From Roseateles sp. XES5 (GTDB lineage Bacteria > Pseudomonadota > Alphaproteobacteria > Rhizobiales > Rhizobiaceae): a DNA stretch of 64,000 bases. This document shows positions 43,451-52,776 of the stretch, one piece after another (the stretch's first letter is position 1; the number at the start of each line of letters is the position of its first letter). The stretch is taken from positions 186,001 to 250,000 of the forward strand of contig NZ_CP084752.1 in assembly GCF_020535545.1 (NCBI RefSeq). The letters run 5' to 3'. The notes beneath the pieces are model-generated. The model had not been told where the DNA came from. It did not search any database and was given only the letters and a program-made list of their open reading frames with translations. The translations under genes and the position numbers were made by a program.

Positions 43451-46400
43451 TCACAATTCATGCAGCGTCACGTCGGGGCAGGCTTCCTTCGCGAGATCGC
43501 GGAGATGCTGGTGATGGGTGAGATAGATCACCTGCCCGCCCAGCGCCATGTCGCCCATCACCCGAAGCGCATTCAGCGCGCGCCGGTCGTCGAAGGTTTC
43601 CATGATATCGTCGGCGACGAAGGGCACGATCTCGCGGCTTGCGGCGATCTCGTGATAGCCGGCGACGCGCAGCGCGAGATAGAGCTGGAAGCGCGTGCCC
43701 TTGGAGAGATCGCGCGCCAGCTTCGAGCCGCCGGACGCCGCATTGACGACGAGGAATTCGCTGTCCTTTTCCAGCACCGTCGAGAGCCCGGCATATTCGC
43801 CGCCGGTAATGTCGTGGAAGGTCTTCGAGGCGCGCTCCATCATGGCGCTGCGATGGCGCTCGCGGTAGAGCCGCAGCGCCTGCTCGGCCGCCAGGATTCC
43901 GGCGCGCGTGGCGAGGTAACGCCGCGAGCGTTCCGCAAGTTCGACCAGCGCCGTGCGCCGCCGCTCCTCCAGCACCGCCGCCGCGTCGCTGCCGGCAATC
44001 TTGGCCAGCGCCTCCTCGGCCCGCGCGCGGGAAAGATGATGTTCCTCCACCGTGCGGTCCAGCCTGTCGAGACGCGCCGCAAGGTCCCGCCTTTCGGCGG
44101 CAAGCTGGTCTTCGTCGACGGCGGCAAGCAGCGCCTCGGCCTCGTCGGGCGTCTCCACCCGCATCTGCTGCACGAGGTCGCGCGCGACGTCCTCGACCCG
44201 GCCAAGGCAGTCGTCCCGCTTGCGGTAGGCTTCCAGCAAGATTTCCGCCTCACCGAGCGTATCGCAGCCGAGAAAAACGAAGATCTCCTGCTGGCGCGCG
44301 GCAAGCACGGTGCGCCGCTCTTCCAGCGCGCCCTCCTCCTCGTCGAGCCGCGCCAGCGCCTTGGCGATGGCCTCGCCCCGCTCGCGGATCGCCTTTGCCG
44401 CATCGAGACGGCGACCGAGGCTTTCGACCGTCGACAGCGGCGCATCCGCGTCGAAGGGTTCGCCGAGCCGGTCGGCAAGGCGGCTTGCATGGCCCGCATA
44501 GTCCTGCTGGTCGCGGCGCATGGCGGCGATGCGGTGCTCCAGTTCGCCGCGCCGCTCGACGGTCTGGGCGAGCGCCTGCAGGACGGGCAGCACCGCGGCA
44601 AGCCGCTCGGGCTCGCCCGGGGCCGCATCCGTCGCCAGCCACGTGCCGGCAATGGCGCGGCGCCAGGTTTCCTGCCATGCCGTCAGCGCCGCCGCCGTCT
44701 CTTCCGCCGTCTTCCGGCGCGTTTCGGCATCGCGCTCTGCCCGGGCAAGCCCCTCGGCGGCGGCAAGCCGCGCGGCGCGCGCCGCCTTCAGCGCCTCCAG
44801 CCGGTCTTCCGCCAGGAACAGGATTTCCTCGAAGGCCCTGCCCTCGACGTCCGGAATGAAAAGAGAAAGACGCGCGGCAAGGCCGTCCGCTTCCTTTTCG
44901 ACCAGATCGCTTTCGGCCGCCTGCCGGGCGAGATCATCGGCCGCCGCCAGCGCCTCGGTCCGCCGGTCGAGCCAGAGCGAAATGTCGGATAGCGGCGTCT
45001 CCTCCGACAAGGCGAAGCGGCTTGCAAGCGTGGAGACCTCGGTATCGGCGGCCGCCCGGGCGGCTTCCAGCCGTGCACCGTCCCTGTCGAGACCCTCGCG
45101 CCGCGCCCGGCCCTCGGCCAGCGTGCGCTCCAGCAACCGCATTTCCGACAGGCGGTCGGCATTGCGCAGGCGCGCATCCATGGCGCGGTCGTCGGCCTGC
45201 ATGGCCGCCTCGAAGGCGGCGGCCGTCGCGCGGTCGAGACGGGCAAGATGGGCCTGCCAGGCTTCGGACCGGGCGGCGCGCAGGTGCCCCGCCTCTTCCT
45301 CGCCCGCAGCCCCCGTCGCCCTTTGCAGGGCGGCAAGGCTCGCGGCGGCAGAGGCGATATCCCGCTCCAGCACGTCCACCTGTTCCCGGTGGCGGCGGAG
45401 CGCGTCATCGGCGGCCGCGTGCCGGCTGCGAAGGTTTTCCAAATTAGCTGACGCCGGCACCGCCAGCGCCTGAAGCGCCGCCGGCGTGCCCGTCCAGGGC
45501 GCAAGGCGCGTGAAGGCGCGCTCGCTCTCCTGCCGGGCCAGCGCCACGCGGCGGCGGGCTTCGCGCAGACGCGCCGGAAGATCGCCGGACCTGACGGCCT
45601 TGAGGAGCGCGCCGAGCGTCGCCTGCGCTTCCTCGTCGCCGCGGATATCGTCCTCGGCGGCCGTGCCGCCCTTGCTGCCGGCGGCCGCCAGAATCCGTTC
45701 CGCCTCGGCCTGCTCGCGCAGCGCCGTCTGCGACCGCTCGGTCAAAGCCGCGCGCTGCGACAGGAGCCCGGTGAGCGTGTCGGCAAGGCCCGGCGGCAGC
45801 AGCAGGCCGGCGGGATCAGTCTCCGGCGAAAGGCCAAGCGTCGCGAGGCTGGCGGCGACGGTCGCGGCAAGCCGCGCGTGATCCGCCTCGCGGTGCGACA
45901 GGTCCATCGCCGCCGTACGGAAGCGCGCTTCGAGCGCCGAACCGGCGAGCGCCGCGATATCGGCTTGCGCCGCCAGCACGGTCTCGTCCTCGAAAAGGCC
46001 GTCCCGCTCGTCCGCATGGCGCGCGCGTTCCGTGGCGACGCGCGCGGCCCGGGCGGCAATCTCCGCCTCCTCGCGGGCGAGATCGCCGAGAAGGGCGCGC
46101 CAGGCGGCCGGCGGCGACGGGCCGAGGTCGAAGGCGGCAAGTTCCGCCCGGAAGGTGCGCAGGCGATGGAGATAGGGCAGCGCGGAAAGGCTGCGCTCGA
46201 TCTGCGCCAGCGTCGCGCGCGCGGCGCTGCGGGCCGCGATCGCCTCCGCATGGTGCCCGGCTGCCGCGTCGCGCTCGCGCACCAGCGCGCCATAGTCGCG
46301 GGCGGCGACATCGAGCGCCTTGCGCTCGGCGGCGAGCGTCTCGATCTCCCCCTTCAGCGTGGACAGGCCATGCTTGCGGCCGGTGGGGCGGTAGAAATCG

Positions 46401-46915
46401 TCGGCCTCGGCCTTCAGCGCCGCAAGGCCGGAGGCCATGTCGGACAGGCCGGAACTGGCGGAAAAGAGCATGGCGCCAAGCTCGCCCTCGCTCTTGAGAA
46501 TGTCCTCGCCACCCTTCTCGATGCTCTCGTCGTCGAGCGAGAACATGGTGCGATAGGCAGTGCGATCCATGCCGCCGAGCACGGAGCCGAAGAGCGCGTC
46601 GGGCAGCGGCCGGTCGTCGGCGGCGACGAGCGAGGCCTGGTTGCGCTTCAGCCGGTAGGCCTCATGCCGCTCGGCGCCGATGGTCAGCGCGCCACCGACC
46701 CGCATCAGCGCGTAAGGGTGCAGGAAGCCGTAGGCGCTCGATTTCTCGATGCCGAAGAGGAGATCGAGATAGGCGGAAAACAGCGTCGACTTGCCGGCCT
46801 CGTTCGGCCCGTAGACGAGGTGGAAATCCGGCCGGCCCGGCCGCGCCGCGCCGAAATCGAGGCTGCGGTCGGTGAACTTGCCGTAACGGACGAGATCGAG
46901 GCGATCGAGGCGCAT
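43451..46915 (-). CDS. YhaN/SbcC-like AAA ATPase with coiled coils
   Basis: An 1154-residue SMC-like ATPase. The Walker A region is FHLVYGPNEAGKSTLFSAYL (residues about 32-51), then the YhaN family signature FGIEKSSAYGFLHPYALMR and DRTAYRTMFSLDDESIEKGG. Long Ala/Glu/Arg-rich coiled coils fill about 180-1000. The C-terminal half ATPase has LSKGTRFQLYLALRVAGYHE (signature motif), IVPFVADDIMETFDDRRALN (Walker B) and VIYLTHHQHL. It pairs with the SbcD-like nuclease directly upstream (4-bp gap). By analogy with MRN/SbcCD it would clear DNA ends or hairpins. YhaN proteins have an AAA head and coiled coil but less-studied activity. Confidence 0.93.
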   Translation of the reverse strand: MRLDRLDLVRYGKFTDRSLDFGAARPGRPDFHLVYGPNEAGKSTLFSAYLDLLFGIEKSSAYGFLHPYALMRVGGALTIGAERHEAYRLKRNQASLVAADDRPLPDALFGSVLGGMDRTAYRTMFSLDDESIEKGGEDILKSEGELGAMLFSASSGLSDMASGLAALKAEADDFYRPTGRKHGLSTLKGEIETLAAERKALDVAARDYGALVRERDAAAGHHAEAIAARSAARATLAQIERSLSALPYLHRLRTFRAELAAFDLGPSPPAAWRALLGDLAREEAEIAARAARVATERARHADERDGLFEDETVLAAQADIAALAGSALEARFRTAAMDLSHREADHARLAATVAASLATLGLSPETDPAGLLLPPGLADTLTGLLSQRAALTERSQTALREQAEAERILAAAGSKGGTAAEDDIRGDEEAQATLGALLKAVRSGDLPARLREARRRVALARQESERAFTRLAPWTGTPAALQALAVPASANLENLRSRHAAADDALRRHREQVDVLERDIASAAASLAALQRATGAAGEEEAGHLRAARSEAWQAHLARLDRATAAAFEAAMQADDRAMDARLRNADRLSEMRLLERTLAEGRARREGLDRDGARLEAARAAADTEVSTLASRFALSEETPLSDISLWLDRRTEALAAADDLARQAAESDLVEKEADGLAARLSLFIPDVEGRAFEEILFLAEDRLEALKAARAARLAAAEGLARAERDAETRRKTAEETAAALTAWQETWRRAIAGTWLATDAAPGEPERLAAVLPVLQALAQTVERRGELEHRIAAMRRDQQDYAGHASRLADRLGEPFDADAPLSTVESLGRRLDAAKAIRERGEAIAKALARLDEEEGALEERRTVLAARQQEIFVFLGCDTLGEAEILLEAYRKRDDCLGRVEDVARDLVQQMRVETPDEAEALLAAVDEDQLAAERRDLAARLDRLDRTVEEHHLSRARAEEALAKIAGSDAAAVLEERRRTALVELAERSRRYLATRAGILAAEQALRLYRERHRSAMMERASKTFHDITGGEYAGLSTVLEKDSEFLVVNAASGGSKLARDLSKGTRFQLYLALRVAGYHEIAASREIVPFVADDIMETFDDRRALNALRVMGDMALGGQVIYLTHHQHLRDLAKEACPDVTLHEL

Positions 46916-46919
46916 GCGC

Positions 46920-48179
46920 TTACGTCCTCTCGCCGAGACGGGCGAGCACCGCGGCGGCCCCCGCGGCGGAAAGGTCGGCGAGCAGGGCCTCCTCCGCCGC
47001 CTCGTCGGCGGCGAGCAGGCCGCGCGCCTCCTTCGGCAACTGGCGCAGGAGATCGGCCAGCGTCTCGCGCAGATCGGCGCGATAGGCGTGGTTCTCCAGC
47101 ACGTCCTCGCGCATCAGGCGGTCGAGCTCGGTGAGCGGGCCGGCATCGGCCCCGTCGGCGGCGGCCGGCGGCGTGACGGCGAGGTCCACGGCCTCGATCC
47201 AGCATTCGCCGAGCGAGGCGGCAAGGTTCTGCAATTCGGCGAGAAGCAGGTCCTCGTCGCGGCGCAGGCGCCAGACCAGCGGCGTCGCGCCGGAAAGCGT
47301 CAACCGCGCGACGAGATGGGCGCCGCCCGCCGCGCCCCTCGCCTCGGCCAGCACGTCTTCGGCCGCGGCGAGCATGCCGGGCCAGTCCTCGATACCGGAG
47401 AGATCGACGGCAAGGCGCTCGAAGATGGCCACGGCGACCGGATGCACCGCGCAGGTGATCGTGCCGTCCTCGGCGACCGTCGCGAGCGTGACGCCCTTCG
47501 GCCCACCTTCGTTGATGTCGCGGCCCTGCGGATTGCCGGGCATGACGATCCAGGGTTTTTCCAGATGCACCCGCCGCTGGTGGATATGGCCGAGCGCCCA
47601 ATAATCGAAGCCATGCGCCGCTAGATCGGAAAGGCCGACGGGCGCATAGGGATCGTGCCGGCTGGCGCCGGCAAGGCTCGTGTGCATGAGGCCGATATTG
47701 ACGGCATCGGGCACCGGCGCGCGATAGGTCGGCAGCAGCGAGGCCGGGGCATGGGGATTGGCGAAGCTGACGCCGTGCACATGGACCTCGCGGCCATTTG
47801 CCAGCGCGCCCGCCTTCACCGGTTTGCCGCGCCCGTCGAAAACATGCACGTTCGGCGGAAAGGTCAGTTCCCGGGTGATCTGCGACTGCGCATCGTGGTT
47901 GCCGCGAATGAGGAAGACGCGGATGTCGGCGGCCTCCAGACGGCGCATCTGCCCCATCAGGAACAGCGCCGTCGCCATGGAGGTCTGCGATCCGTCATAG
48001 AGATCGCCCGCGACGATGACCGCATCCACCCGTTCGGCGATGGCGAGGTCGACGATGCGCTCCAGCGCCTTGCGCGTCGCCCCGCGCACGAGATCGCCAA
48101 GGTCGGCATTGCGCAAGGCAAGCGAGGCGAGCGGCGAATCGAGATGCAGGTCGGCCGTATGGAGGAAGCGGAAAGGCAT
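46920..48179 (-). CDS. SbcD/YhaO-like DNA repair exonuclease
   Basis: A 419-residue metallophosphoesterase starting at ATG 48179 (MPFRFLHTADLHLDSPLASL). All calcineurin-like metal motifs are visible: HTADLHLD, IVAGDLYDGSQ, LIRGNHDAQSQ, GLMHTSL and ALGHIHQRR. The C-terminal part (about 270-419) is the capping region with many Ala/Leu helices. It is transcribed leftward and overlaps nothing, with yhaN-like following after 4 bp. The pair likely acts as a two-protein nuclease-ATPase complex on double-strand breaks. Length fits YhaO-type rather than the shorter SbcD. Confidence 0.94.
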   Translation of the reverse strand: MPFRFLHTADLHLDSPLASLALRNADLGDLVRGATRKALERIVDLAIAERVDAVIVAGDLYDGSQTSMATALFLMGQMRRLEAADIRVFLIRGNHDAQSQITRELTFPPNVHVFDGRGKPVKAGALANGREVHVHGVSFANPHAPASLLPTYRAPVPDAVNIGLMHTSLAGASRHDPYAPVGLSDLAAHGFDYWALGHIHQRRVHLEKPWIVMPGNPQGRDINEGGPKGVTLATVAEDGTITCAVHPVAVAIFERLAVDLSGIEDWPGMLAAAEDVLAEARGAAGGAHLVARLTLSGATPLVWRLRRDEDLLLAELQNLAASLGECWIEAVDLAVTPPAAADGADAGPLTELDRLMREDVLENHAYRADLRETLADLLRQLPKEARGLLAADEAAEEALLADLSAAGAAAVLARLGERT

Positions 48180-48656
48180 GGCCGGACAATCGCCTCCGCC
48201 TTCCCCCGGGTCAATGCTTGCGGCAAGGGCCGGCGGGTTATGCAGGAAGAAATCCGCCCCTGCCCCGAAAAGCCGGAGACGCGGCCGGGAAAACGGAACC
48301 GCCCTGCGGATCACGCAGACGAGACCCGGACACCGAACGGGTGCCGGGGTCTTTTCACGCCTGGCGGCTGACGATCCTCGACACGGGGCATAGGCCTCAA
48401 AGCCTAATCGGCCAAATCGCCTTTGCGCCGAAAATCCCGGTCCGTACGCTATCGGACAATCCTTCGGCCGACGCTGGAGCCGGCCAAAAAAGAGGCGCGC
48501 CCCGCTTCCGCAGACCGCGCCCCAAGCCCGGGGCCACCCCGGAGCCCGAACAATAGCGCGCCAAGATTAGTCATACGAATGAAAACCGCATCGCCCCTGA
48601 TTTGTTCATGGCGGAGCAATAAAACCGCAACGGGTCCTCTGCATTCATGCCACGCC
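48180..48656. other. Gap without a supported gene
   Basis: About 480 bp between the nuclease start and a small gene. It is G+C-rich, with several short palindromic G/C runs near 48505-48545 but no T-tract terminator, tRNA or convincing ORF. It presumably holds the promoter for the leftward nuclease operon; no clear -35/-10 pair stands out. Confidence 0.5.
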
Positions 48657-48875
48657 ATGAACACGACCGCCCTATCCTTGTCCGTTGGACAGCTCCATGA
48701 TCTGCGACACCAATTGCAGTTGGCAATGTTGCAGGATCACGCCGTCGCTGTCGCCGTCTATACCGCCGCCATCGAACAGGTGACGACCGCCATCGCCGCC
48801 TTCCGCAGCAACGACGACGTGCGCGGCCTCGCTCTCATGAACGCCGCCGCGGAGGCGCTGGACAGCCTGCCTTGA
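48657..48875 (+). CDS. Small helical hypothetical protein
   Basis: A 72-residue protein (MNTTALSLSVGQLHDLRHQL) with a regular heptad-like pattern and no Cys. Its composition (QLAMLQDHAVAVAVYTAAIE, then SNDDVRGLALMNAAAEALDS) is consistent with a short helical hairpin. No clear ribosome site and no family. It lies just ahead of a small zinc-ribbon gene on the same strand. Confidence 0.45.
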   Translation: MNTTALSLSVGQLHDLRHQLQLAMLQDHAVAVAVYTAAIEQVTTAIAAFRSNDDVRGLALMNAAAEALDSLP

Positions 48876-48909
48876 CTTTGTTTCCCGCCAAGAACATAAA
48901 GTGAACACC

Positions 48910-49167
48910 ATGCAGCGGAAGACGGAATGGTTCGAACTGGAAAGCCTTTTGGGCGGCACCTGCGCGACCGTCGAGAGACTTGCGTCCTATCTTCAACTCG
49001 GCGGCAAGTGCAAAAGCTGCGGGCATATCTTCCCGGTCGACCGGCCCGCGCTGGCGCGCAGGTTCGGCAGGGATCAGCACCTTGTCGGGCTTGAGCCGAA
49101 GTTGAAATGCACGTCCTGCGATACGAGAGGCAACAGCGTGTTCGTCGTCGCCAAGCTCCCGCGATAG
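48910..49167 (+). CDS. Small zinc-ribbon protein
   Basis: An 85-residue protein (start ATG 48910; GTG 48901 is also possible). It has two Cys pairs forming a zinc ribbon: GKCKSCGHIFPVD and LKCTSCDTRGNS, separated by RPALARRFGRDQHLVGLE. Such proteins are common in rhizobia, usually without known function. Its 3' end is 30 bp from the end of the convergent kinase gene. Confidence 0.6.
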   Translation: MQRKTEWFELESLLGGTCATVERLASYLQLGGKCKSCGHIFPVDRPALARRFGRDQHLVGLEPKLKCTSCDTRGNSVFVVAKLPR

Positions 49168-49196
49168 TGTTTCAGGGTCCGTCCGAGAGTTCGCCA

Positions 49197-49784
49197 TCAT
49201 GCATTGGACAGAAGCCCGAAGGCCTGAAGGATGCGCGTTGCGTTTTCCTCCGGGGTGGCAGCCTCGATTTCCAAATCGTACGTTCTGCCGTCATGAACAC
49301 GCTCGAATTGCCAGCGAGCGAGCCCAATTTCCCGGTCGCCCCGCATCTTTTCGCGCTCTTCGAGAATATCGAGCGGAGCAAATATCCCAACTATTTTAAC
49401 GTTGCAGGCCGACAGCAGCTCGCGATACTCCGCATCGATACCGCGTCCAATCATGACTTCATCAACGATGAGGTGATTGCCTTGGGCAGCCATGGCAGCA
49501 ACGGCATGACGCATGCCCGCAAGTGCTCGCTCCAGCACAGGGCCAACGCGAAGGGCCATGGCGGGCTCTCGTTCTCCAACATTTTCGGAAACGAGGCCGT
49601 CCGGGTGGCCGAACAAATGCTCCGGCATCATTTCGAGAAAGCTGTCCATCGAAACATGAAGCATGGGCAGGCAAGCAATTGCCTGCATGGCGCGTGCCGT
49701 TGAACTCTTACCGACGCTGCCCACCCCGTTGAGTATGATGACGTGGGAGAATCCGGGAGGATTTTCGTCGTGGCTGCTTTTCAT
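49197..49784 (-). CDS. CPT-like small-molecule kinase
   Basis: A 195-residue P-loop protein of the chloramphenicol phosphotransferase-like family. The Walker A is in VIILNGVGSVGKSSTARAMQ (residues 15-34 approximately); the substrate segment MLHVSMDSFLEMMPEH follows, and HLIVDEVMIGRG (Walker B-like Asp) lies near 105-115. In Streptomyces venezuelae CPT phosphorylates chloramphenicol; most homologues in other bacteria have unknown substrates, so resistance is not implied. The start ATG 49784 gives the usual CPT length. Confidence 0.82.
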   Translation of the reverse strand: MKSSHDENPPGFSHVIILNGVGSVGKSSTARAMQAIACLPMLHVSMDSFLEMMPEHLFGHPDGLVSENVGEREPAMALRVGPVLERALAGMRHAVAAMAAQGNHLIVDEVMIGRGIDAEYRELLSACNVKIVGIFAPLDILEEREKMRGDREIGLARWQFERVHDGRTYDLEIEAATPEENATRILQAFGLLSNA

Positions 49785-49838
49785 GGACGGACGCTAACGC
49801 AGCAGATGTTCCTTGTCACCCGCCGCAGATTTCGTGCA

Positions 49839-50108
49839 TCAAGAACGAACGGATGCAGCGTAGAGGAAGGCCGTGGCGAACGTGATTGTCGCTTCCGGGT
49901 CCTGCCAGAGCCGCCGATTTCCGCTGGTCCAGGCGAAGAACCGTTCGACAAGCCAGCGCTTCGGATGAACGGCAAAGCCGATTCGAGCCTTGGGCTTGCG
50001 AACAATCTCGACATCTACAAGCGTTGCCCTTTGCGGCCGGTCACCCGCAGAGCCCCTGTCGGCAAAAGCCTTTGCAACGAATGGGACGGATTTTCGAAAC
50101 AGCCGCAA
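49839..50108 (-). pseudogene. Truncated IS5-family transposase
   Basis: The frame reads as the C-terminal part of an IS5/IS1031-type DDE transposase: KARIGFAVHPKRWLVERFFA followed by WTSGNRRLWQDPEATITFAT, with the WxVERxFAW motif carrying the final Glu of the DDE triad. The N-terminal catalytic part and the inverted repeats are missing. It is an insertion remnant next to the palindromic element at 50201. The remaining bases of 49785-50200 hold nothing else. Confidence 0.75.
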
Positions 50109-50200
50109 ACCGGGACCGCACCATCCCGATCTTGCACGTCAGCGGGCCCGAACCCCGTGCTCTCGGGAGGGAGGTCTTTCGAAATGAGATCCGCAATCGC

Positions 50201-50302
50201 TAGAGTTTATCAGGGAAAAGTGGGAACCGGTTTTCCCGAAAAGACAAACGAAAACAAAAGAATTCAGAGCATGCCTGGTTCAATCTGAACCTGACATGCT
50301 CT
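50201..50302. repeat. Intergenic palindromic element (copy 2)
   Basis: Related to 39635-39760: it begins AGAGTTTATCAGGGAAAAG, carries the same CGAAAAGACAAACGAAAAC segment in the opposite orientation, and ends with the GAGCATG..GGTTC-N5-GAACC..CATGCTC palindrome. One outer arm is missing. It directly follows the caspase gene and forms its stop. Confidence 0.8.
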
Positions 50303-51386
50303 AGCACGCATAATATAAATTGACGTCGTTTCGGCTGTGCTTGTTGCAAAAATCCGAAGCGGAACGCTCGTCCTTGAAATAGACGACCACCGAGAATTGA
50401 TTCTTGCCCGCCGGTTCCAGCTTGAAAAGGGCGGAGCCGGATATTTCCTTATACTTCTCCTTGAAGGCGTCGAGCATCGTTCCGGCATAATATTCGCCGT
50501 AATAGGGGACGCCGATCTCCCGCCGCACCATCGACTGGAGCGCATCATCGACGGCGGCGCCTGCCGACCCGGCGTCCAGTGACGCGGATTCAACGGCGTT
50601 CGCCTTTGCGAGGGCCGGCGTCAGAACGATGGCATCGATCAGGGACGAACTGTCCCAGGGGATCTGCCGCCGCGATGTCGCCTCGATGACATCCCGGCGG
50701 ACATGGGTCATCGTCGTCATGATGTCCAGGCCCGGCTCACCGAGCCGCCGGATCAAGGCGGATGCAAAGGGGCTGTTGCGTTCGCCCGCACCGTCATAGG
50801 CAACGTTTCCGGGCTGCGTGGAATAGGAGATCAACGTGCCGAGACCGGTCTCGATCTTGGCAAGCCCGCGGGTGATTTCGACGTTTCTCGTCTTCCCGGC
50901 CTTCGAGAGAAGACCCTCGAAGGGATTGTTCCGGCAGGCATCGATGAAGATGATGCTGGCCTTCGCATTCCGCTCCATCGCGGAGATGATCGTATCCATC
51001 GGGATCGTATCGAAATCCAGATCTTCCTGGCTTTGCAGCGCAGAATCGACGGGAAGAAGGTAGTTCCGTCCGAAGACCTGAATGCCATGCCCGGCATAGA
51101 ACATGAGGGCAATATCCGCATCCGGCGTCTTGTCGAGGAACGTTCGAACGACCTCCCGCATCCCGCGATAATCGAGGTCCACGCCCAGGGTCACGTCGAA
51201 GCCCAGGCCCAGAAGCTTTTGGCTGATATCGGCGGCGTCGTTCGCCGGGTTGCTCAGGAAGGAGATCGATGTGTAGGCCGAGTTTCCGACAACCAGCGCA
51301 ACACGTTTTTCGGCCCGGGCCGGCGAGAAGAAGGCGAGCGCCAGAAACACAAAGACAGCAACCATTGCCCGCATTGCCCGCTCCAT
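50301..51386 (-). CDS. Secreted caspase-family (C14) protein
   Basis: A 361-residue protein with a signal peptide (residues 1-25, ending SPARA) followed by a caspase-fold domain (about 27-255). The catalytic dyad is His100 in ALMFYAGHGIQVFGRNYLLP and Cys151 in IIFIDACRNNPFEG. Such orthocaspases cleave after basic residues in characterised cases; the target of this one is unknown. The remaining C-terminus (about 260-361) is not recognised and ends NDVNLYYAC. ATG 51386 is used; ATG codons 4 and 7 residues later are possible. The stop TAG lies at the edge of repeat copy 2. Confidence 0.9.
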   Translation of the reverse strand: MERAMRAMVAVFVFLALAFFSPARAEKRVALVVGNSAYTSISFLSNPANDAADISQKLLGLGFDVTLGVDLDYRGMREVVRTFLDKTPDADIALMFYAGHGIQVFGRNYLLPVDSALQSQEDLDFDTIPMDTIISAMERNAKASIIFIDACRNNPFEGLLSKAGKTRNVEITRGLAKIETGLGTLISYSTQPGNVAYDGAGERNSPFASALIRRLGEPGLDIMTTMTHVRRDVIEATSRRQIPWDSSSLIDAIVLTPALAKANAVESASLDAGSAGAAVDDALQSMVRREIGVPYYGEYYAGTMLDAFKEKYKEISGSALFKLEPAGKNQFSVVVYFKDERSASDFCNKHSRNDVNLYYAC

Positions 51387-51964
51387 CGCCCGTTTCCGGC
51401 CATCTTATCCAAGACAATACGAAAATACAGGCCTTTATAGTCGGCTGCCGGCCTGCACGTGGATGTCGCTCGGTGCGCAGGGGCCCGTCTTGCGACCGGG
51501 AATGGCGGCCATCCCCTCCTCTGGCCCCAGCCCCGGCCAATGCGGGATCCGGCCATGAGATCATCGACAACAGGCCGAGGAACGCTGAAGGCACTAGAAC
51601 ATTACGGACATCACTCCGCTTCCCGGGGCGGCATTGTCAAAATGCACTCGCGCTGGTGTCGCTGGTATTTGTGAAAGGAATGTTTTGACCTTATCGAAAC
51701 TGTAAGGATGTAACCTTTTATATGATTGAACGTTTTATGTGGAGTCGCTTGTCAGCCCGAAAACTGCATTTATATGTGTACTGACGGTTATTCCAAGCGT
51801 AGCAATAGCCAAATGAGAGCAGTTAACAATGCTCAAAGGCGCGTTTAACAACATATTAGGCAATATGACCTAATGTGTTAACCGGAAATGAACAGTACTT
51901 CTTGATAAATTCAAAGACTACATAAGCTGGCTGGTAGCCATGATGGCTATTGGAGGGAGAAATC
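51387..51964. other. A+T-rich gap without a supported gene
   Basis: About 580 bp. The right part (51680-51960) is clearly more A+T-rich than the surroundings and may hold promoters for the small membrane protein. No tRNA, repeat or convincing frame is seen. Confidence 0.5.
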
Positions 51965-52189
51965 ATGTCTGACCTTTATAAGATCATTCGTGAATTGCTG
52001 CCGCATTCCGGTTGGATTGGGGCTGCAATCATCGTTCTCGCGCTAATGTGTCTGTCTGTTATAAAGTTTGGCTACCTGAAGTCGGAGATTATGTACGTCG
52101 ATCTCGAAGCCATCACCATACTGATGTTGGTTTTTGGCCTGTGGCTAGTTGTGATCGGTGTTTTCTGGCGCATGATCTTTCGAGGGTGA
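51965..52189 (+). CDS. Small inner-membrane protein with two helices
   Basis: A 74-residue protein starting at ATG 51965, 5 bases after a strong GGAGGGAG. Two transmembrane segments: residues about 16-36 (GWIGAAIIVLALMCLSVIKF) and 48-70 (ITILMLVFGLWLVVIGVFWR). The loop is short and the C-terminus basic (RMIFRG). No family is recognised. The excellent ribosome site makes the call firm despite its small size. Confidence 0.75.
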   Translation: MSDLYKIIRELLPHSGWIGAAIIVLALMCLSVIKFGYLKSEIMYVDLEAITILMLVFGLWLVVIGVFWRMIFRG

Positions 52190-52740
52190 GTGTCGACTTG
52201 TTTGCTGGTTGGGGCGGGCTTGCCGATACTGCCCGTACGGATCAGAAAGCCGGAATGGTCAGTCCTGATGCATGATTGCGATGACCATTGACCAAAACAG
52301 AAAGCCTTGGTGCTGGCTGCTGTTACGCAGCGTCGACTCAATCGTCGTGCGACGCGGCTTTCATTTCGATGGCCCGCAGCTATCGCGGGAGATTCGTGAC
52401 GACGAACACCCTGCCGCCTCCCTTGCCGCAGAATCCCGAACGCGAAAGCCCTCGCCCGTTCAGGCCACCGGTCGATTGGTCACAAAGAACGAACGAAGGA
52501 CCCAAAGTGGTCCTCTTTTTGTGGATGCAATGTGGCAAGGAATATGTATAATTTCCTCAGGACGAGTATAAGGAACTCCAGAGGCTCTTGGCACGATTCA
52601 TCAGCGTGCTAGATTGGTCGCTATAGATGAACGATTCAGCCGTTCGCGTAACCCTCAGGGTTTCCGGGCGCCCTGCCTTTTTCGCCCGTTCAAATCATCA
52701 ATATTTCTGATCAAATTGAGCAAAAATCCTTCTGGATCAT
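52190..52740. other. Gap holding a terminator-like hairpin
   Basis: No supported protein gene. A hairpin with a T run is at 52497-52520, with no annotated gene just before it, so an unannotated small RNA or mRNA tail may end there. Confidence 0.4.
52497..52520 (+). terminator. Terminator-like hairpin, upstream transcript unknown
   Basis: AGGACC-CAAAGT-GGTCCT followed by CTTTTTGTGG: a 6-bp stem and T run on the plus strand. The nearest plus-strand gene ends 308 bp upstream. Confidence 0.6.
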
Positions 52741-52769
52741 TTGACATGGTCCCTCATAATACCTATATT
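52741..52769 (+). promoter_or_regulatory. Sigma-70 promoter giving a leaderless transcript
   Basis: Consensus TTGACA at 52741-52746, a 17-bp spacer and TATATT at 52764-52769. The regulator's ATG is at 52777, 7 bp after the -10 box, so transcription should start at or within a base of the ATG. No Shine-Dalgarno fits. Confidence 0.75.
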
Positions 52770-52776
52770 CCACCTC

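Noticed and set aside
43460-44992. A 510-codon plus-strand frame opposite the YhaN-like gene
   Set aside because: Shadow of the coiled-coil gene; Arg/Gly/His-rich with no motif.
48505-48545. G/C-rich palindromic run that resembles a terminator
   Set aside because: No T tract and no gene ending nearby.
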